From: an uncultured Ignavibacteriota bacterium
GTDB taxonomy: Bacteria > Bacteroidota > Ignavibacteria > UBA10030 > UBA8401
Reading direction: 5' to 3'
DNA: 64,000 bases
Assembly (NCBI GenBank): GCA_903884005.1
Contig: CAISDA010000006.1
Span: 248,001-312,000 of the forward strand
The notes under the pieces were generated by a model that did no database searches, had not been told where the DNA came from, and saw only the letters and a program-made list of their open reading frames with translations. Below, piece after piece: positions 10,524-21,097 of this stretch (positions within the stretch are counted from its first letter, which is position 1; every line of letters starts with the position of its first letter). Made by a program: the position numbers and the translations under genes.

Positions 10524-11186
10524 TTGTATAATATTGCACTATTCGCATCCGGACGCGGTTCAAATTGTGAGGCGCTCTACCGCGCACTCTCTTCTCGACC
10601 GAGCGATGCCGCAATTGTGGTCGTTATCAGCAATAATTCTGATGCGGGAGTGCTGGAGTTCGCACGTTCGGTGCATATTCCCGCAATGCACATCAGCAGG
10701 AAACAATTTGCAACAGACGGCGATTTCGCCGACTCGCTGTGTGCAACGCTGGCGTCGCATCAGACCGACCTGATCGTGCTCGCCGGATATATGAAAAAAT
10801 TGGATGCGGCCGTCATCCGGCGCTATCGCCACCGCATCGTCAACATCCATCCCGCCCTGCTCCCAAAATTCGGGGGACAGGGAATGTTCGGGCGTCATGT
10901 TCATGAAGCGGTGATTGCCGCAGGCGAAAAGGAATCCGGCGCGACGGTGCATCTTGTCACGGACGAGTTTGATGAAGGTCCGATCGTCCTGCAGGAACGG
11001 GTTGCAGTCGATCCGACGGATACGCCCGATACGCTTGCGGCAAAAGTGCTGATCGTGGAACACACATTGCTGCCCAGAGCCGTGGCGCTTTTTGTCAGTC
11101 ACGCAATTGAAATTGATCACAATCGTGTGGTCATCACGCACGAGACCATACACGAGAATCGAGACATCTTTGATACACATACGTAA
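10524..11186 (+). CDS. purN: Phosphoribosylglycinamide formyltransferase (GAR transformylase)
   Basis: This 220-residue enzyme catalyses the third step of purine synthesis, using 10-formyl-THF. It has [12 protein letters not shown] near the start, VLAGYMKKL, the catalytic [17 protein letters not shown] segment (Asn and His) and DEFDEGPIV (catalytic Asp). The frame is open much further upstream, but the product should begin at the TTG at 10524, which gives a normal N-terminus ([10 protein letters not shown]) behind an AAGGGA ribosome site. The 3' end overlaps the purH start by 17 nt, so the pair is coupled. Confidence 0.93.
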   Translation: MYNIALFASGRGSNCEALYRALSSRPSDAAIVVVISNNSDAGVLEFARSVHIPAMHISRKQFATDGDFADSLCATLASHQTDLIVLAGYMKKLDAAVIRRYRHRIVNIHPALLPKFGGQGMFGRHVHEAVIAAGEKESGATVHLVTDEFDEGPIVLQERVAVDPTDTPDTLAAKVLIVEHTLLPRAVALFVSHAIEIDHNRVVITHETIHENRDIFDTHT

Positions 11187-12708
11187 GGCGCTCATCAGCG
11201 TCTCGGACAAAACAGGAATTGTTGCATTCGCCGCCGAGCTGCACCGGTTGGGAGTGGAGATCGTTTCCACCGGCGGGACGCATGCGCTGCTCAGTGCGAA
11301 TAACATTCCGGCCACGCAGATCTCGGACCTCACCGGGTTCCCTGAAATTCTCGACGGCCGCGTCAAAACGCTCCATCCGGCAGTGCACGCCGGACTTCTT
11401 GCGGTGCTGGACAATCCCGGCCATCTCGAACAATTGAAACGCCACGGCATTGAATCGATCGATCTCGTCGTGGTAAACCTCTATCCGTTTGAAGACACGA
11501 TCGCCGCGCCCGGAGTGGCGCTTGAAGAGGCCATCGAAAATATCGATATCGGCGGCCCGACAATGCTGCGGTCTGCGGCAAAGAATTACAAATTTACCGC
11601 CGCCCTCATCGATCCGTCGCGCTACGAACCGTTTTTGCAGGAGCTTCGAGAGAACGCCTGCAGCATCAGCGAAGATACGAGTTTCGCGCTTGCGCGCGAA
11701 GTCTTCCGCCACACATCCCGGTACGACACGGCGATCACAGCATATCTCGACGGCATCGATGCGGCAGCAGTGCTCCCTCCGTCGTTTTCTCTGGCGCTTC
11801 CGAAAGCGATGGACCTGCGCTACGGAGAGAATCCGCATCAGTCGGCCGCGCTCTATGGAAACTTCCTGACATTCTTCAAGAAGCTTCACGGGAAAGAATT
11901 GTCGTTCAACAACATCATCGACGCGAACGCCGCCGCCGCTCTGCTTGCTGAATTCACTGCGCCGACGGTCGTCATCGTCAAGCACACGAATCCGTGCGGC
12001 GTCGGCAGCGCCTCAACGCTGCTCGAGGCGTATCAGCATGCGTTCGCAACCGACACGAAGGCGCCCTTCGGAGGCATCATCGCCGTCAATCGGCCGCTGG
12101 ATATGGCCGCGGCAGAGGCGATGAATGCGATCTTTACGGAGATCATCATCGCTCCCTCCTTCGAACCGGGTGTGTTGGAATTTCTCATGAAGAAAAAAGA
12201 CCGCCGCCTGATCGCCCTGCAGCCGCCGTCCACGACAGGCTCATCGCTCGATGTACGTTCGGTGATGCACGGCCTGCTGGTACAGACATCGGACACGAAG
12301 ACGACGGGTGCGGCGGATGTCACCGTTGTCACCCGGCGCGCGCCGACAGAGAATGAACTCACAGCGATGCTCTTCGGCTGGAAAGTGGTGAAGCACGTGA
12401 AATCGAACGCGATCGTCTATGCAGGCACCAACCGCACGCTCGGCATCGGCGCCGGCCAGATGAGCCGTATTGAATCATCGAAAATCGCGGTGCTCAAGGC
12501 CGCGGAAGAACATGTGTCGCTCGCGGGAAGCGTCGTCGCCTCCGATGCGTATTTTCCTTTTGCCGACGGATTGCTCGAAGCAGTGAACGCAGGCGCGACA
12601 GCGGTGATACAGCCGGGCGGTTCCATGCGCGATCAGGAAGTGATCGCCGCCGCCAACGAACATAATATTGCAATGGTCTTTACCGGGGTGCGCCATTTCA
12701 GGCACTAA
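11170..12708 (+). CDS. purH: Bifunctional AICAR transformylase/IMP cyclohydrolase
   Basis: The product is about 512 residues and catalyses the last two steps of IMP synthesis. The N-terminal cyclohydrolase domain shows [20 protein letters not shown] and [15 protein letters not shown]. The C-terminal transformylase domain shows [14 protein letters not shown] and [10 protein letters not shown]. It ends FTGVRHFRH, the normal family terminus. The likely start is the TTG at 11170, inside the end of purN; an ATG at 11092 would add a non-homologous extension. No terminator is visible before mreB. Confidence 0.95.
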   Translation: MIHIRKALISVSDKTGIVAFAAELHRLGVEIVSTGGTHALLSANNIPATQISDLTGFPEILDGRVKTLHPAVHAGLLAVLDNPGHLEQLKRHGIESIDLVVVNLYPFEDTIAAPGVALEEAIENIDIGGPTMLRSAAKNYKFTAALIDPSRYEPFLQELRENACSISEDTSFALAREVFRHTSRYDTAITAYLDGIDAAAVLPPSFSLALPKAMDLRYGENPHQSAALYGNFLTFFKKLHGKELSFNNIIDANAAAALLAEFTAPTVVIVKHTNPCGVGSASTLLEAYQHAFATDTKAPFGGIIAVNRPLDMAAAEAMNAIFTEIIIAPSFEPGVLEFLMKKKDRRLIALQPPSTTGSSLDVRSVMHGLLVQTSDTKTTGAADVTVVTRRAPTENELTAMLFGWKVVKHVKSNAIVYAGTNRTLGIGAGQMSRIESSKIAVLKAAEEHVSLAGSVVASDAYFPFADGLLEAVNAGATAVIQPGGSMRDQEVIAAANEHNIAMVFTGVRHFRH

Positions 12709-12757
12709 TCCCCTTTTATCAACGAACAGTATTGATCTTTTACTTTTAAACTGACTT

Positions 12758-13783
12758 ATGGGAATATTTTCTTTCTTTTCCGCGGACCTTGCGATCGATC
12801 TCGGCACCGCCAATACACTCATCATGATGAAGGGCAAGGGCATTCTTCTGAATGAACCGTCCATCGTCGCATACGACCGCAACACCAAAAAAATTGTCGC
12901 CATCGGCAACGAGGCCCGCGAAATGCTCGGACGGACGCATCGCGACATACGCACGATCCGTCCTATGAAGGACGGCGTCATCGCCGACTTCGAGATCGCC
13001 GAAGGGATGCTTCGCGAGTTCATCAAAAAAATCCATGCGAACTGGATCCCGAGCAGGCGCATCGTGATCTGCGTGCCGAGCGGCGTGACCGAAGTTGAAA
13101 AACGCGCTGTGAGAGATTCGGCCGAACATGCCGGCGCGAAAGAGGTTCATTTGATCGCCGAACCGATGGCGGCAGCGATAGGCATCGGGCTCGATGTGGA
13201 CGCCCCCGTGGGGAACATGGTCGTGGATATCGGCGGCGGCACAACGGAGATCGCGGTCATCGCGCTCTCGGGCATCGTCAACGAAGAATCCATCCGCATT
13301 GCCGGCGATGAAATGAATTCTGCCATCATACAGTTCTTCAAGAAAAACCACAACATCCTCATCGGCGAACGCACTGCCGAAGCCATCAAGTGCGAAGTCG
13401 GTTCCGTCATGCCGCTGAAAGAGGAAGTCTCCATCCAGGTGAAGGGACGCGACCTTGTTAACGGTATTCCAAAAACGACCGAGGCGACATCGATCGAGAT
13501 ACGTGAAGCGCTCAACGAAGCGGTGCAGCAGATCGTGGACGCGGTGAAACTGACGCTTGAACGCACGCCCCCCGAACTGTCGTCCGACATTCTGGACCGG
13601 GGCATCATGCTCACAGGCGGCGGCGCCCTGCTCAAAGGCCTGGACGAACGCCTCCGTCTCGAAACGAGTCTTCCTGTGCATGTTGCGGAGGATCCTCTGA
13701 CAGCTGTCGTTCGCGGCACGGGCAAGGTTCTCGAGAATCTGAATCATTATTCCAAAGTTCTTATTAAAAGCAGACGATACTAA
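12758..13783 (+). CDS. mreB: Rod-shape-determining actin-like protein MreB
   Basis: This 341-residue actin-fold ATPase shows the phosphate-1 motif DLGTANT (14-20), VVDIGGGTTEIAVI, and the adenosine motif GIMLTGGGALLKGLD near the C-terminus. A short N-terminal hydrophobic stretch (MGIFSFFS) probably helps membrane binding. MreB filaments guide lateral wall synthesis. mreC follows after 51 nt. No strong ribosome site is visible before the ATG at 12758. Confidence 0.97.
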   Translation: MGIFSFFSADLAIDLGTANTLIMMKGKGILLNEPSIVAYDRNTKKIVAIGNEAREMLGRTHRDIRTIRPMKDGVIADFEIAEGMLREFIKKIHANWIPSRRIVICVPSGVTEVEKRAVRDSAEHAGAKEVHLIAEPMAAAIGIGLDVDAPVGNMVVDIGGGTTEIAVIALSGIVNEESIRIAGDEMNSAIIQFFKKNHNILIGERTAEAIKCEVGSVMPLKEEVSIQVKGRDLVNGIPKTTEATSIEIREALNEAVQQIVDAVKLTLERTPPELSSDILDRGIMLTGGGALLKGLDERLRLETSLPVHVAEDPLTAVVRGTGKVLENLNHYSKVLIKSRRY

Positions 13784-13834
13784 TCACGTTTTCTTTCTCG
13801 CCGGTCGTCCCTGCCGGCCCGGCTTTTTGGCTCG

Positions 13835-14659
13835 ATGCAGAAATTCTATTCGTACCTCTTTCACTATAAAGAATATGCCGTCATGAGCGGCCTGGTCGTA
13901 CTGTCGGTCATCCTTCTGATGCTCAACGACAATGTACAGGTCCGCCGGATACGCGCGATTGCCGTCGGCACCGCCGCCAGCATTCAGGAACCGTTTTCCT
14001 TCATCCCGTCGATGGCCAACATGAGCGGCGAAAACGCATCGCTGCGCAGAACCAATATGTCGCTGTCGGCCGAAGTGAACCAGCTCCGCGAGGCGCGTCT
14101 GGAGAACATACGGCTCCGCTCTATGATCGCCCTGAAGGAAACCACCGCCTTCCATTACACTGCCGGCAAGGTCGTTGCGAAGAGCATGAACCTCCTGCGC
14201 AATACCATGACGCTGCGCATCGGCGCTCAGGACGGTATACAAGTCGGGAATCCGATCGTGACCGGAGACGGCATTGTCGGGAAGACCATCGCGGTCAGCG
14301 CCGGCCATACGATCGTTCAAACACTGTTGAATGTGGATTTTCGCGTCAGCGGCAAAGTGCAGCGCAGCCGCGTCGATGGAATCGTGGCGTGGGATGGAAA
14401 GACATTGATCCTGAAAAATGTGGTGAAGTCGATGGATGTCAGGCAGGGCGATGCGGTAATCACCTCGGACTACAGCAGCGTGTTTCCACCCGGACTGAAG
14501 ATCGGCATTGTCAGCGAAGTGACCGAAACTCCGGGGAGCGTGTTCCACACCATCACGATCGCTCCCTTTGTGGATTTTGTTCAGGTCGAAGAAGTATTCG
14601 TGATAGATTTCCTGCCGGAGATCGAACGCCTGGCGCTCGAAGCGAAAGCACAAAAATAG
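13835..14659 (+). CDS. mreC: Rod-shape-determining protein MreC
   Basis: This 274-residue protein has a cytoplasmic N-terminus, one membrane span (about 15-32) and a periplasmic coiled coil (about 60-100). A beta-rich MreC domain follows, with IGAQDGIQVGNPIVTGDGIVG and GDAVITSDYSSVFPPGLKIG-type motifs. It links MreB to the wall-synthesis enzymes. The gene is followed at once by rluD on the opposite strand, so mreD, mrdA (PBP2) and rodA, which often follow mreC, are not here. Confidence 0.95.
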   Translation: MQKFYSYLFHYKEYAVMSGLVVLSVILLMLNDNVQVRRIRAIAVGTAASIQEPFSFIPSMANMSGENASLRRTNMSLSAEVNQLREARLENIRLRSMIALKETTAFHYTAGKVVAKSMNLLRNTMTLRIGAQDGIQVGNPIVTGDGIVGKTIAVSAGHTIVQTLLNVDFRVSGKVQRSRVDGIVAWDGKTLILKNVVKSMDVRQGDAVITSDYSSVFPPGLKIGIVSEVTETPGSVFHTITIAPFVDFVQVEEVFVIDFLPEIERLALEAKAQK

Positions 14660-14675
14660 CAGACGGCGGCGGAAC

Positions 14676-15644
14676 TCACGCTCCCCGTTTCGTGCGAAGC
14701 CATAGAAGGACGCTGCTGAAATCTTCGGGCAGCGGCGCTGCAAACTTCACGAATTTTTTGGTCACCGGATGCACGAAGCCAAGCGTGCGCGCGTGCAGCG
14801 CCTGCCGGTGTATCAGCTCGAGAAGATTCTTCACTTCCGCCTTTTTCTTCCCGTCCACACCCCCGGCGACGATCTCCCTCCCGCCGTACGTGGGATCCCC
14901 AAAGACTGGATGATGAATGTGAGCAAGGTGGACGCGGATCTGATGCGTGCGACCCGTGCGGAGCTTCAAGCGGATGAACGCGCAATACTCGAACTGTTCA
15001 AGCACCTCATACTCCGTTACCGCATGTTTCCCGTCGTCTATGACCGCAACTTTTTTTCTGTCGCGCTTGCTTCTTCCCAGAGGAGCGTCGATCACCCCCT
15101 CCTTCTCCCGAAAGACCCCCCATGCGATCGCGTTGTATTCGCGTTCACTTGTCTTTTCGGCGAACTGCCGTGAGAGTTTTTGGTGCGTCGTTTCGTCCTT
15201 CGCAACCACAAGCAGGCCCGATGTGTCCTTGTCCAGCCGGTGCACGATGCCGGGACGCATCGGATGCGGCTGCGATAAGAACGCAGTGTGATGCATGAGC
15301 GCATTGACGAGCGTTCCGGAATAATTTTTATATGCGGGGTGGGTCACCATGCCCGCGGGCTTATCGATGACAAGCAGGTAGTCGTCCTCATACACGATCG
15401 ACAGCGTGATCGCTTCGGCAACAACTGTCGGCGGGTCGGGTTTTGCAAGATGGACGGAGATGACGTCCAGCGGATTGATCTTATAACTCGGTTTCGCCTG
15501 AATGCCGTTCACCAGCACTTCGCCGTTCCCGATCGCCTCCTGCACCTTTGTCCGCGTCGCATTTTCGACGTGGTGCACGAGGTACAGATCCAGCCGCTCT
15601 TTGGTTTGGCCGGCTGGAACAACAATGTCATAGTGGTTCTTCAT
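14676..15644 (-). CDS. rluD: RluD-family 23S rRNA pseudouridine synthase
   Basis: This 322-residue protein has an N-terminal S4 RNA-binding domain (about 14-65) and a catalytic domain with HRLDKDTSGLLVVAK; Asp138 is the catalytic residue. The RTGRTHQIRVHLAH signature is also present. RluD-type enzymes modify helix 69 of 23S rRNA, but the exact target is inferred. The ATG at 15644 lies 34 nt after lspA. In B. subtilis the homologue ylyB also follows lspA. The gene converges with mreC across 16 nt. Confidence 0.93.
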   Translation of the reverse strand: MKNHYDIVVPAGQTKERLDLYLVHHVENATRTKVQEAIGNGEVLVNGIQAKPSYKINPLDVISVHLAKPDPPTVVAEAITLSIVYEDDYLLVIDKPAGMVTHPAYKNYSGTLVNALMHHTAFLSQPHPMRPGIVHRLDKDTSGLLVVAKDETTHQKLSRQFAEKTSEREYNAIAWGVFREKEGVIDAPLGRSKRDRKKVAVIDDGKHAVTEYEVLEQFEYCAFIRLKLRTGRTHQIRVHLAHIHHPVFGDPTYGGREIVAGGVDGKKKAEVKNLLELIHRQALHARTLGFVHPVTKKFVKFAAPLPEDFSSVLLWLRTKRGA

Positions 15645-15678
15645 GAGGCTGCCGCGGCACAATATCGAGACGGCGTCA

Positions 15679-16275
15679 TCACGCCGGTGTCTGCTGCGAA
15701 GACGATTCACGGGGAGACGAGGGAAGCATTGCTTCCTCGTTTTTCACGAACGAACGGTGAAAGATGAGCATAATGGCGACTCCCACGGTGACAGCCGCAT
15801 CGGCGACATTGAACACCCAAAATCGCTGCAAGTGGTAACCGAAGATGCTGATAGTGAAGAAATCGACATCGATGAAGTCGACGACTTTTCCGTAGAACAG
15901 CGGCGCCTCTCCATACACCACGCCATAGAAGATCCTATCGATCAGATTTCCCACGGCGCCGCCCAGCACAAGGGCGAGTGATAGCCGGAAGAGCAATGTT
16001 TCACGCCGGACAATATACAGGTAGGCCACGATACCGATGCTCGCCGCGATCGAGAAGAGGGTGAGATAGAGTTTCCCCCCGAGATCGATGCCGAATGCCA
16101 TCCCCGGATTTTCGATGAATGTCAATCGCACCCAATCGCCCGCGAGCTGATAGGATGACCCGACGGGAATGCCCTTCACGGAAATTCCCGCCCATGGCAG
16201 CGAGATCCCTTTCACCGCAAGTTTTGACGCCTGGTCGGCGATGATGACGCACAATGTTACCCAGAGAACTTTCAC
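15679..16275 (-). CDS. lspA: Lipoprotein signal peptidase II
   Basis: This product of about 198 residues cleaves prolipoproteins below the lipidated Cys. It has four membrane spans and both catalytic aspartates, in GNLIDR (D113) and FNVADAAV (D159). ADQASKL and IENPGMAFG are also family signatures. The long open frame reaches 16434 and overlaps the dksA-like gene, but homology begins near the GTG at 16275, behind an AGGAG site about 13 nt upstream. The start is therefore moderately certain. It lies between dksA and rluD as in Firmicutes. Confidence 0.93.
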   Translation of the reverse strand: MKVLWVTLCVIIADQASKLAVKGISLPWAGISVKGIPVGSSYQLAGDWVRLTFIENPGMAFGIDLGGKLYLTLFSIAASIGIVAYLYIVRRETLLFRLSLALVLGGAVGNLIDRIFYGVVYGEAPLFYGKVVDFIDVDFFTISIFGYHLQRFWVFNVADAAVTVGVAIMLIFHRSFVKNEEAMLPSSPRESSSQQTPA

Positions 16276-16372
16276 TCGAGTCTGTGTCTCTCCTAATAGA
16301 ATGTAATCGCTGAAACGTTCTCTTGTCTGCGCAGAGAACGGGTGTGGCAGCGTCAGACCGGATGCCGCAGGC

Positions 16373-16984
16373 TCACGCACGGACCTTGCGGTTCTTGATC
16401 TCGACGCAGAGCTGCGCATGAGGAACAGCTTCAAGGCGCTCCTTGGGGATCAGCGGACAGGTCCGGCACAGCATCTTCGGCGTCTCGAGACATTCGATGC
16501 ACAGGCCGTAGGTTCCCTTCTCGATCCGGATGAGAGCATCGTCCAGATAGTTGAGGAACTTGCCCTCGCGCGAGGCGAACATGAACGTCTTCTCGCGCTC
16601 CATGGCATCGGTTCCCTGCTCCATATGCATGGAGTAGGCCGAGTTCTCGTTCTCGTATTCGCCGGTCGTCACATCCATCATATTTTCCTTGAGGATCTGA
16701 AGCTCCTCGAGGATCTCTTTCCGCTTGTCAAGAATGATCTTCTTGAAATGCTCCAGTTCACGCGCACTGTAGGTGCTTTTCGTTTTATTCACGGGTCCAC
16801 TCGCTGTTTTCTTCTTGAGAATTTTTGCAGCCGGCTTCGCCGGCTTACCTTCCTTGACCGCCTTGACGGTCTTTTTTTCCTTGACAGGTTTGACTGCTTT
16901 CACCGGTTTTGCCGACGATTTTTTTTGGGCTGCCTTATTGGATGCCGCCGATGCACGTTGAGTCGCTGTTTGAAATTTGGCCAT
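16373..16984 (-). CDS. DksA/TraR-type zinc-finger protein with Lys/Ala/Pro-rich N-terminus
   Basis: This 203-residue protein has a basic low-complexity N-terminus (about 1-70, PVKAVKPVKEKK-like). A coiled-coil region follows, then a four-Cys zinc finger (C162, C165, C173, C176) in the CIEC...CRTC arrangement. DksA-family proteins enter the RNA polymerase secondary channel and tune transcription with ppGpp; that role is inferred. The basic N-terminus is an addition to the usual DksA core. A GGGGAAGG site precedes the ATG at 16984. The gene sits between ileS and lspA, the position of ylyA in B. subtilis. Confidence 0.9.
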   Translation of the reverse strand: MAKFQTATQRASAASNKAAQKKSSAKPVKAVKPVKEKKTVKAVKEGKPAKPAAKILKKKTASGPVNKTKSTYSARELEHFKKIILDKRKEILEELQILKENMMDVTTGEYENENSAYSMHMEQGTDAMEREKTFMFASREGKFLNYLDDALIRIEKGTYGLCIECLETPKMLCRTCPLIPKERLEAVPHAQLCVEIKNRKVRA

Positions 16985-17061
16985 GACGCCTTCCCCATGT
17001 AAGTGATCTATACTGCATTGTCCTCTTGCGGCGGCACCAGGCCCCACGCAACAGGATGAGA

Positions 17062-20000
17062 TTATTTCGCCCGCATAATGCGGACCGAGCACTGTTCACC
17101 ATTAACGTCATCGTTCGACACAACACCATCGTCAGTCCCGCCCGGCTCCATCCGGACGGCGAGCGTCTCGCTCATCACGTACGCCTTCATGCTTTCGAGC
17201 GCGGGCGTGAGCAAGTCGGAGGCCGCATACGAGATCGAGATCCTGTCGGTGATCTCGAACCCTGCATCTTTTCGCATATTCTGCACACGGTTGACAAATT
17301 CCCGCGCAAAGCCTTCACTGCGAAGTTCCGGCGTGATGTCGGTATCGAGTGCAACGGTCATTGCCCCGTCCGATTCCACAAGCCACCCCTTCAGATCCTC
17401 ATGAATGACATCCACGTCATCCTTCGCTATCGTCACATCGGCCCCATCCACGGTCAATGTGAACGTCCCGGCCTTCTGCAGCGCAGAAATTTCCTTCGAT
17501 GTCATCTCGCGCACAACGGCAGCGACTCCCTGCACTTGTTTGCCGAATTTTTGCCCGAGTGACCTGAAATTCGGTTTCGCTTTTTTCCCTACTATATCAG
17601 TATCATCGGATACAAATTCAATTGTCTTAACATTGATCTCTTCCAATATGAGATCTTCCATTTTCTCAATAGCCGTGCGCTGGGTCTCGTCTACGGGTAG
17701 AATGATCTTGTTCAGCGGCTGGCGCACTTTTAAATTCGATTTCATGCGCATCGCGCGTACGACGCCGACAATTTTCGAGGCCTGCGCCATGCGGTGTTCG
17801 AGATCAATATCGATCGCGCCGGGCTCCACCTCGGGCATTGATGTCAAATGCACCGATCCGATCCGATCGCGACGAGCGGCCGCATGCAGATTGCAGTACA
17901 ATTCCTCCGCCAGGAACGGCGCTATCGGAGCCATCAGCCGCGTGATCGACTCGAGGCACTCGAACAATGTCTGATAGGCGGCGGTCTTATCTTTCCCTTT
18001 TTCGCTCTTCCAGAAGCGGCGCCTGTTGCGGCGGACATACCAATTCGAAAGATGGTCCAGCGTGAAATCGCTCACCGCGCGCGCTGCCTTGGTCAGATCG
18101 TAATGCTCCATATGCTCGGTGTATTTTCCAATGAGCGTATTGAGCGACGAAAGGATCCAGCGGTCGATCTCGGCGCGTTCCCGGACGGGAATGCGGTCTT
18201 CGCTGTAATCGAAAGAATCGATGTTGGCATAGAGCGCGAAGAACGAATACGTGTTCACGAGCGTGCTGAAAAATTTCCGCTGCACCTCCGCAATGCCCTC
18301 TTCGTCGAAAAGGGTCGGACGCCAGACGGGACTGTTCTGCACCAGGTACCAGCGCGTCGCGTCGGCGCCGTATTTTTTGATCAGGCCGAAGGGGTCCACC
18401 GTGTTCCCCTTCGTCTTCGACATTTTCTGACCCTGCTTGTCGAGAATGAGCTCGTTGACAAGCACATTCTTGAACGCGGGTTTATCGAACAGGAACGAAC
18501 TGATCGCATGAAGCGTATAGAACCAGCCGCGCGTCTGATCGATCCCTTCCGAAATGAAATCGGCGGGGAATGATTGTTCGAACATCTCCTTGTTCTCGAA
18601 CGGATAATGCCACTGCGCAAACGGCATCGAACCGGAATCGAACCATACGTCTATCAATTCCGGGGTCCGGCGCATCGTTCCGCCGCACTCACAGTCGAAT
18701 GTGATCTTGTCGACGAACGGCTTGTGCAGGTCGAGCGGTTCGGTAACGTTGTGCCCGCTCATCAATTCGGCGATGCTGCCGACGCATTCCTGCTCGCCGC
18801 AATCTTCGCAGATCCATATCGGAAGCGGTGTGCCCCAGTATCGGTCGCGTGAGAGCGCCCAATCTTTATTCTCTTCGAGCCAGTTGCCGAATCGTCCGGT
18901 TCCGACTTCGTGCGGTACCCAGTTGATCTCCTTGTTCAGCGCGATCATCTTCTTCGCATACCGGGTGGTGCTGATGTACCACGAATGCCGCGCGTAATAC
19001 AAGAGCGGCGAGGAACAGCGCCAACAGTGCGGATAACTGTGAAGATACGGTTCTTTCTTATACAAGAGGTTGCGGCTGCGCAAATGTTGTATGATCTCTG
19101 CGTCGGCGTCCTTCACAAACATTCCCTTGAAATCGGTGACCTCGTCCATGAACCGCCCCGATTTGTCGACGGGATGTATCGTGGGCAGATCGTATTTCCG
19201 CCCGATCTGGTAATCGTCTTCGCCGTATGCCGGCGCCATGTGCACGATGCCGGAGCCGTCCTCTGTTGTCACAAAGTCCGCGCCTACGACATACCAACCG
19301 CGCTCGAGCACCTGATGATAATCGAAGAGCCGCTCATACTCGAGGCCGATGAGTTCGCTTCCCTTATACTCCGCGATCACCGCATATTTTTCTTTCAACA
19401 CGCCGAGTCTCGCCTTTGCGAGAATGAATTTTTCGCCCGTCTCTTCGGGTTCTTCGGCATCGGTGAGCAGCGCCACTTTCATATATTCGATCTTGGGATG
19501 CACCGCAAGGCCGACGTTCGAGATCAGCGTCCACGGTGTTGTCGTCCAGACCAGGAACGATGTTCCATCCTGTCCTTTCACCGCCATCTTCACGTAGACG
19601 CTCGGGTCTTTCACGTCCTTGTAGCCGAGGGCGACCTCATGCGACGAGAGCGGCGTCTCGCACCGGGGACAGTACGGCTGTATCTTGTGTCCGCGGTACA
19701 TCATGCCTTCATCGTAAAAGCGCTTGAGCGCCCACCAGATCGATTCGATATATTCGTTTTGGAACGTCACATAGGGATTTCCGAGATCGACCCAATAGCC
19801 CATCTCGCGCGTCATCTGCTCCCATTCGGCCTTATACTTCCACACCGACTTCCGGCATTCCTCATTGAATTTTTCAACGCCGTAACTGATGATCTCGTCC
19901 TTGTGCGTAATGCCGATCTGTTTCTCAACTTCAATTTCCACCGGCAGGCCGTGCGTATCCCAACCGGCTTTGCGGAACACTTGATATCCGCGCATCGTCT

Positions 20001-20214
20001 TATAGCGGCAGACGGCATCTTTCAGCGTCCGCGCCATGATATGGTGAAGTCCCGGCCGGCCGTTCGCAGTGGGCGGTCCTTCAAAAAACGTGTAGAGAGG
20101 TTTCCCGGTCCGCGAGCTGATGCTCTCTTCAAAGACATTCCGCGAATCCCAGAATGCCAGAATCTCCTTCTCCACCTCGGCGTAATTGATCTTGTCGGTC
20201 AGCTCTTTAAACAT
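17062..20214 (-). CDS. ileS: Isoleucyl-tRNA synthetase
   Basis: This class I synthetase is 1050 residues. The HIGH-type motif is HHIM (57-60) in GLHHIMARTLKD, and KMSKTKGN lies near residue 597. The CP1 editing region is present, and the long C-terminal region includes the anticodon-binding domain. Length and the HHIM form resemble the longer, eukaryote-like IleS type rather than the 940-residue E. coli type; that subtype is inference. An AAAGGA site precedes the ATG. No T-box leader is seen in the 45 nt upstream. Confidence 0.97.
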   Translation of the reverse strand: MFKELTDKINYAEVEKEILAFWDSRNVFEESISSRTGKPLYTFFEGPPTANGRPGLHHIMARTLKDAVCRYKTMRGYQVFRKAGWDTHGLPVEIEVEKQIGITHKDEIISYGVEKFNEECRKSVWKYKAEWEQMTREMGYWVDLGNPYVTFQNEYIESIWWALKRFYDEGMMYRGHKIQPYCPRCETPLSSHEVALGYKDVKDPSVYVKMAVKGQDGTSFLVWTTTPWTLISNVGLAVHPKIEYMKVALLTDAEEPEETGEKFILAKARLGVLKEKYAVIAEYKGSELIGLEYERLFDYHQVLERGWYVVGADFVTTEDGSGIVHMAPAYGEDDYQIGRKYDLPTIHPVDKSGRFMDEVTDFKGMFVKDADAEIIQHLRSRNLLYKKEPYLHSYPHCWRCSSPLLYYARHSWYISTTRYAKKMIALNKEINWVPHEVGTGRFGNWLEENKDWALSRDRYWGTPLPIWICEDCGEQECVGSIAELMSGHNVTEPLDLHKPFVDKITFDCECGGTMRRTPELIDVWFDSGSMPFAQWHYPFENKEMFEQSFPADFISEGIDQTRGWFYTLHAISSFLFDKPAFKNVLVNELILDKQGQKMSKTKGNTVDPFGLIKKYGADATRWYLVQNSPVWRPTLFDEEGIAEVQRKFFSTLVNTYSFFALYANIDSFDYSEDRIPVRERAEIDRWILSSLNTLIGKYTEHMEHYDLTKAARAVSDFTLDHLSNWYVRRNRRRFWKSEKGKDKTAAYQTLFECLESITRLMAPIAPFLAEELYCNLHAAARRDRIGSVHLTSMPEVEPGAIDIDLEHRMAQASKIVGVVRAMRMKSNLKVRQPLNKIILPVDETQRTAIEKMEDLILEEINVKTIEFVSDDTDIVGKKAKPNFRSLGQKFGKQVQGVAAVVREMTSKEISALQKAGTFTLTVDGADVTIAKDDVDVIHEDLKGWLVESDGAMTVALDTDITPELRSEGFAREFVNRVQNMRKDAGFEITDRISISYAASDLLTPALESMKAYVMSETLAVRMEPGGTDDGVVSNDDVNGEQCSVRIMRAK

Positions 20215-20259
20215 CGCAATCCTTTACTATTTCCAATAGCTGTAAATTTTTCGTCGCTG

Positions 20260-21084
20260 TCATTGTAAACGCGACACCACATTTTTCATGATGGCCGTCA
20301 ATTTCGGTTCCGTCGCATTCGCCACTTTGATGATCTCGTCAAGATCGGCAGGTTTCAGCGCATCGGGAAAACATTCATCGGTAACGATGGAAAAGCCGAG
20401 CGTCCGCATGGACATGTGGACGGCGACGATGGCTTCAGGCACGGTCGACATGCCGACGACGTCAGCACCGATCCCGCGAAGGAAACGATATTCCGCGCGC
20501 GTTTCCAGATTCGGGCCCGAAACGGCAACGAAGACGCCTTTTTGCAGGCGGATGCCGAGATCGATCGCCACGCTGTCGGCAAGGTGCGATAATTCTTTCG
20601 AGTACGGCTCGGACATGTCCGGAAACCGCGGACCGAGATCTTCATCATTCTGACCGATGAGCGGGTTGTCGCCGAGCAGATTGATGTGGTCGGTGATCAT
20701 CATGATGTCGCCCTTCGCAAAAAGCGGGTTCATACCGCCGGCGGCGTTTGAGATAAGCAGGGTGTTCACGCCGAGAAATTTCATCACGCGCACGGGAAAC
20801 GTCACCTGCTGCATCGTGTATCCCTCGTAATAGTGAAAGCGGCCCTGCATGACAACGACTTTTTTTCCTCCGAGCGTGCCGAAGATCAGCTTCCCTTTGT
20901 GCGACTCGACCGTCGACAAGGGAAAATGCGGGATCTCGGAATAATCTATCACGGTCTCGATCTGGATCTCGTGTACCAATCCCCCGAGTCCCGTGCCGAG
21001 AATGATGCCGATTGCCGGCTGTGATTGTGTCTTCGTGCGGAGAAAGTTCACCGCATCGGTAATTTGTTTTCGTAGTTGTGGCAT
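20260..21084 (-). CDS. punA: Purine nucleoside phosphorylase (trimeric, PNP-I type)
   Basis: This 274-residue enzyme splits purine nucleosides with phosphate in the salvage pathway. It shows [12 protein letters not shown] near residue 27, [26 protein letters not shown] and [11 protein letters not shown], all typical of the trimeric PNP family. The gene lies between divIVA and ileS, 13 nt from the former and 45 nt from the latter. Its place there differs from the Firmicutes arrangement, where divIVA is followed directly by ileS. No strong ribosome site precedes the ATG. Confidence 0.95.
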   Translation of the reverse strand: MPQLRKQITDAVNFLRTKTQSQPAIGIILGTGLGGLVHEIQIETVIDYSEIPHFPLSTVESHKGKLIFGTLGGKKVVVMQGRFHYYEGYTMQQVTFPVRVMKFLGVNTLLISNAAGGMNPLFAKGDIMMITDHINLLGDNPLIGQNDEDLGPRFPDMSEPYSKELSHLADSVAIDLGIRLQKGVFVAVSGPNLETRAEYRFLRGIGADVVGMSTVPEAIVAVHMSMRTLGFSIVTDECFPDALKPADLDEIIKVANATEPKLTAIMKNVVSRLQ

Positions 21085-21097
21085 AGGTTCGTGTCAG

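Noticed and set aside
15679-16434. Full-length open frame for lspA starting at 16434
   Set aside because: It would overlap dksA and add a basic, non-homologous N-terminus; the GTG at 16275 gives a normal LspA.
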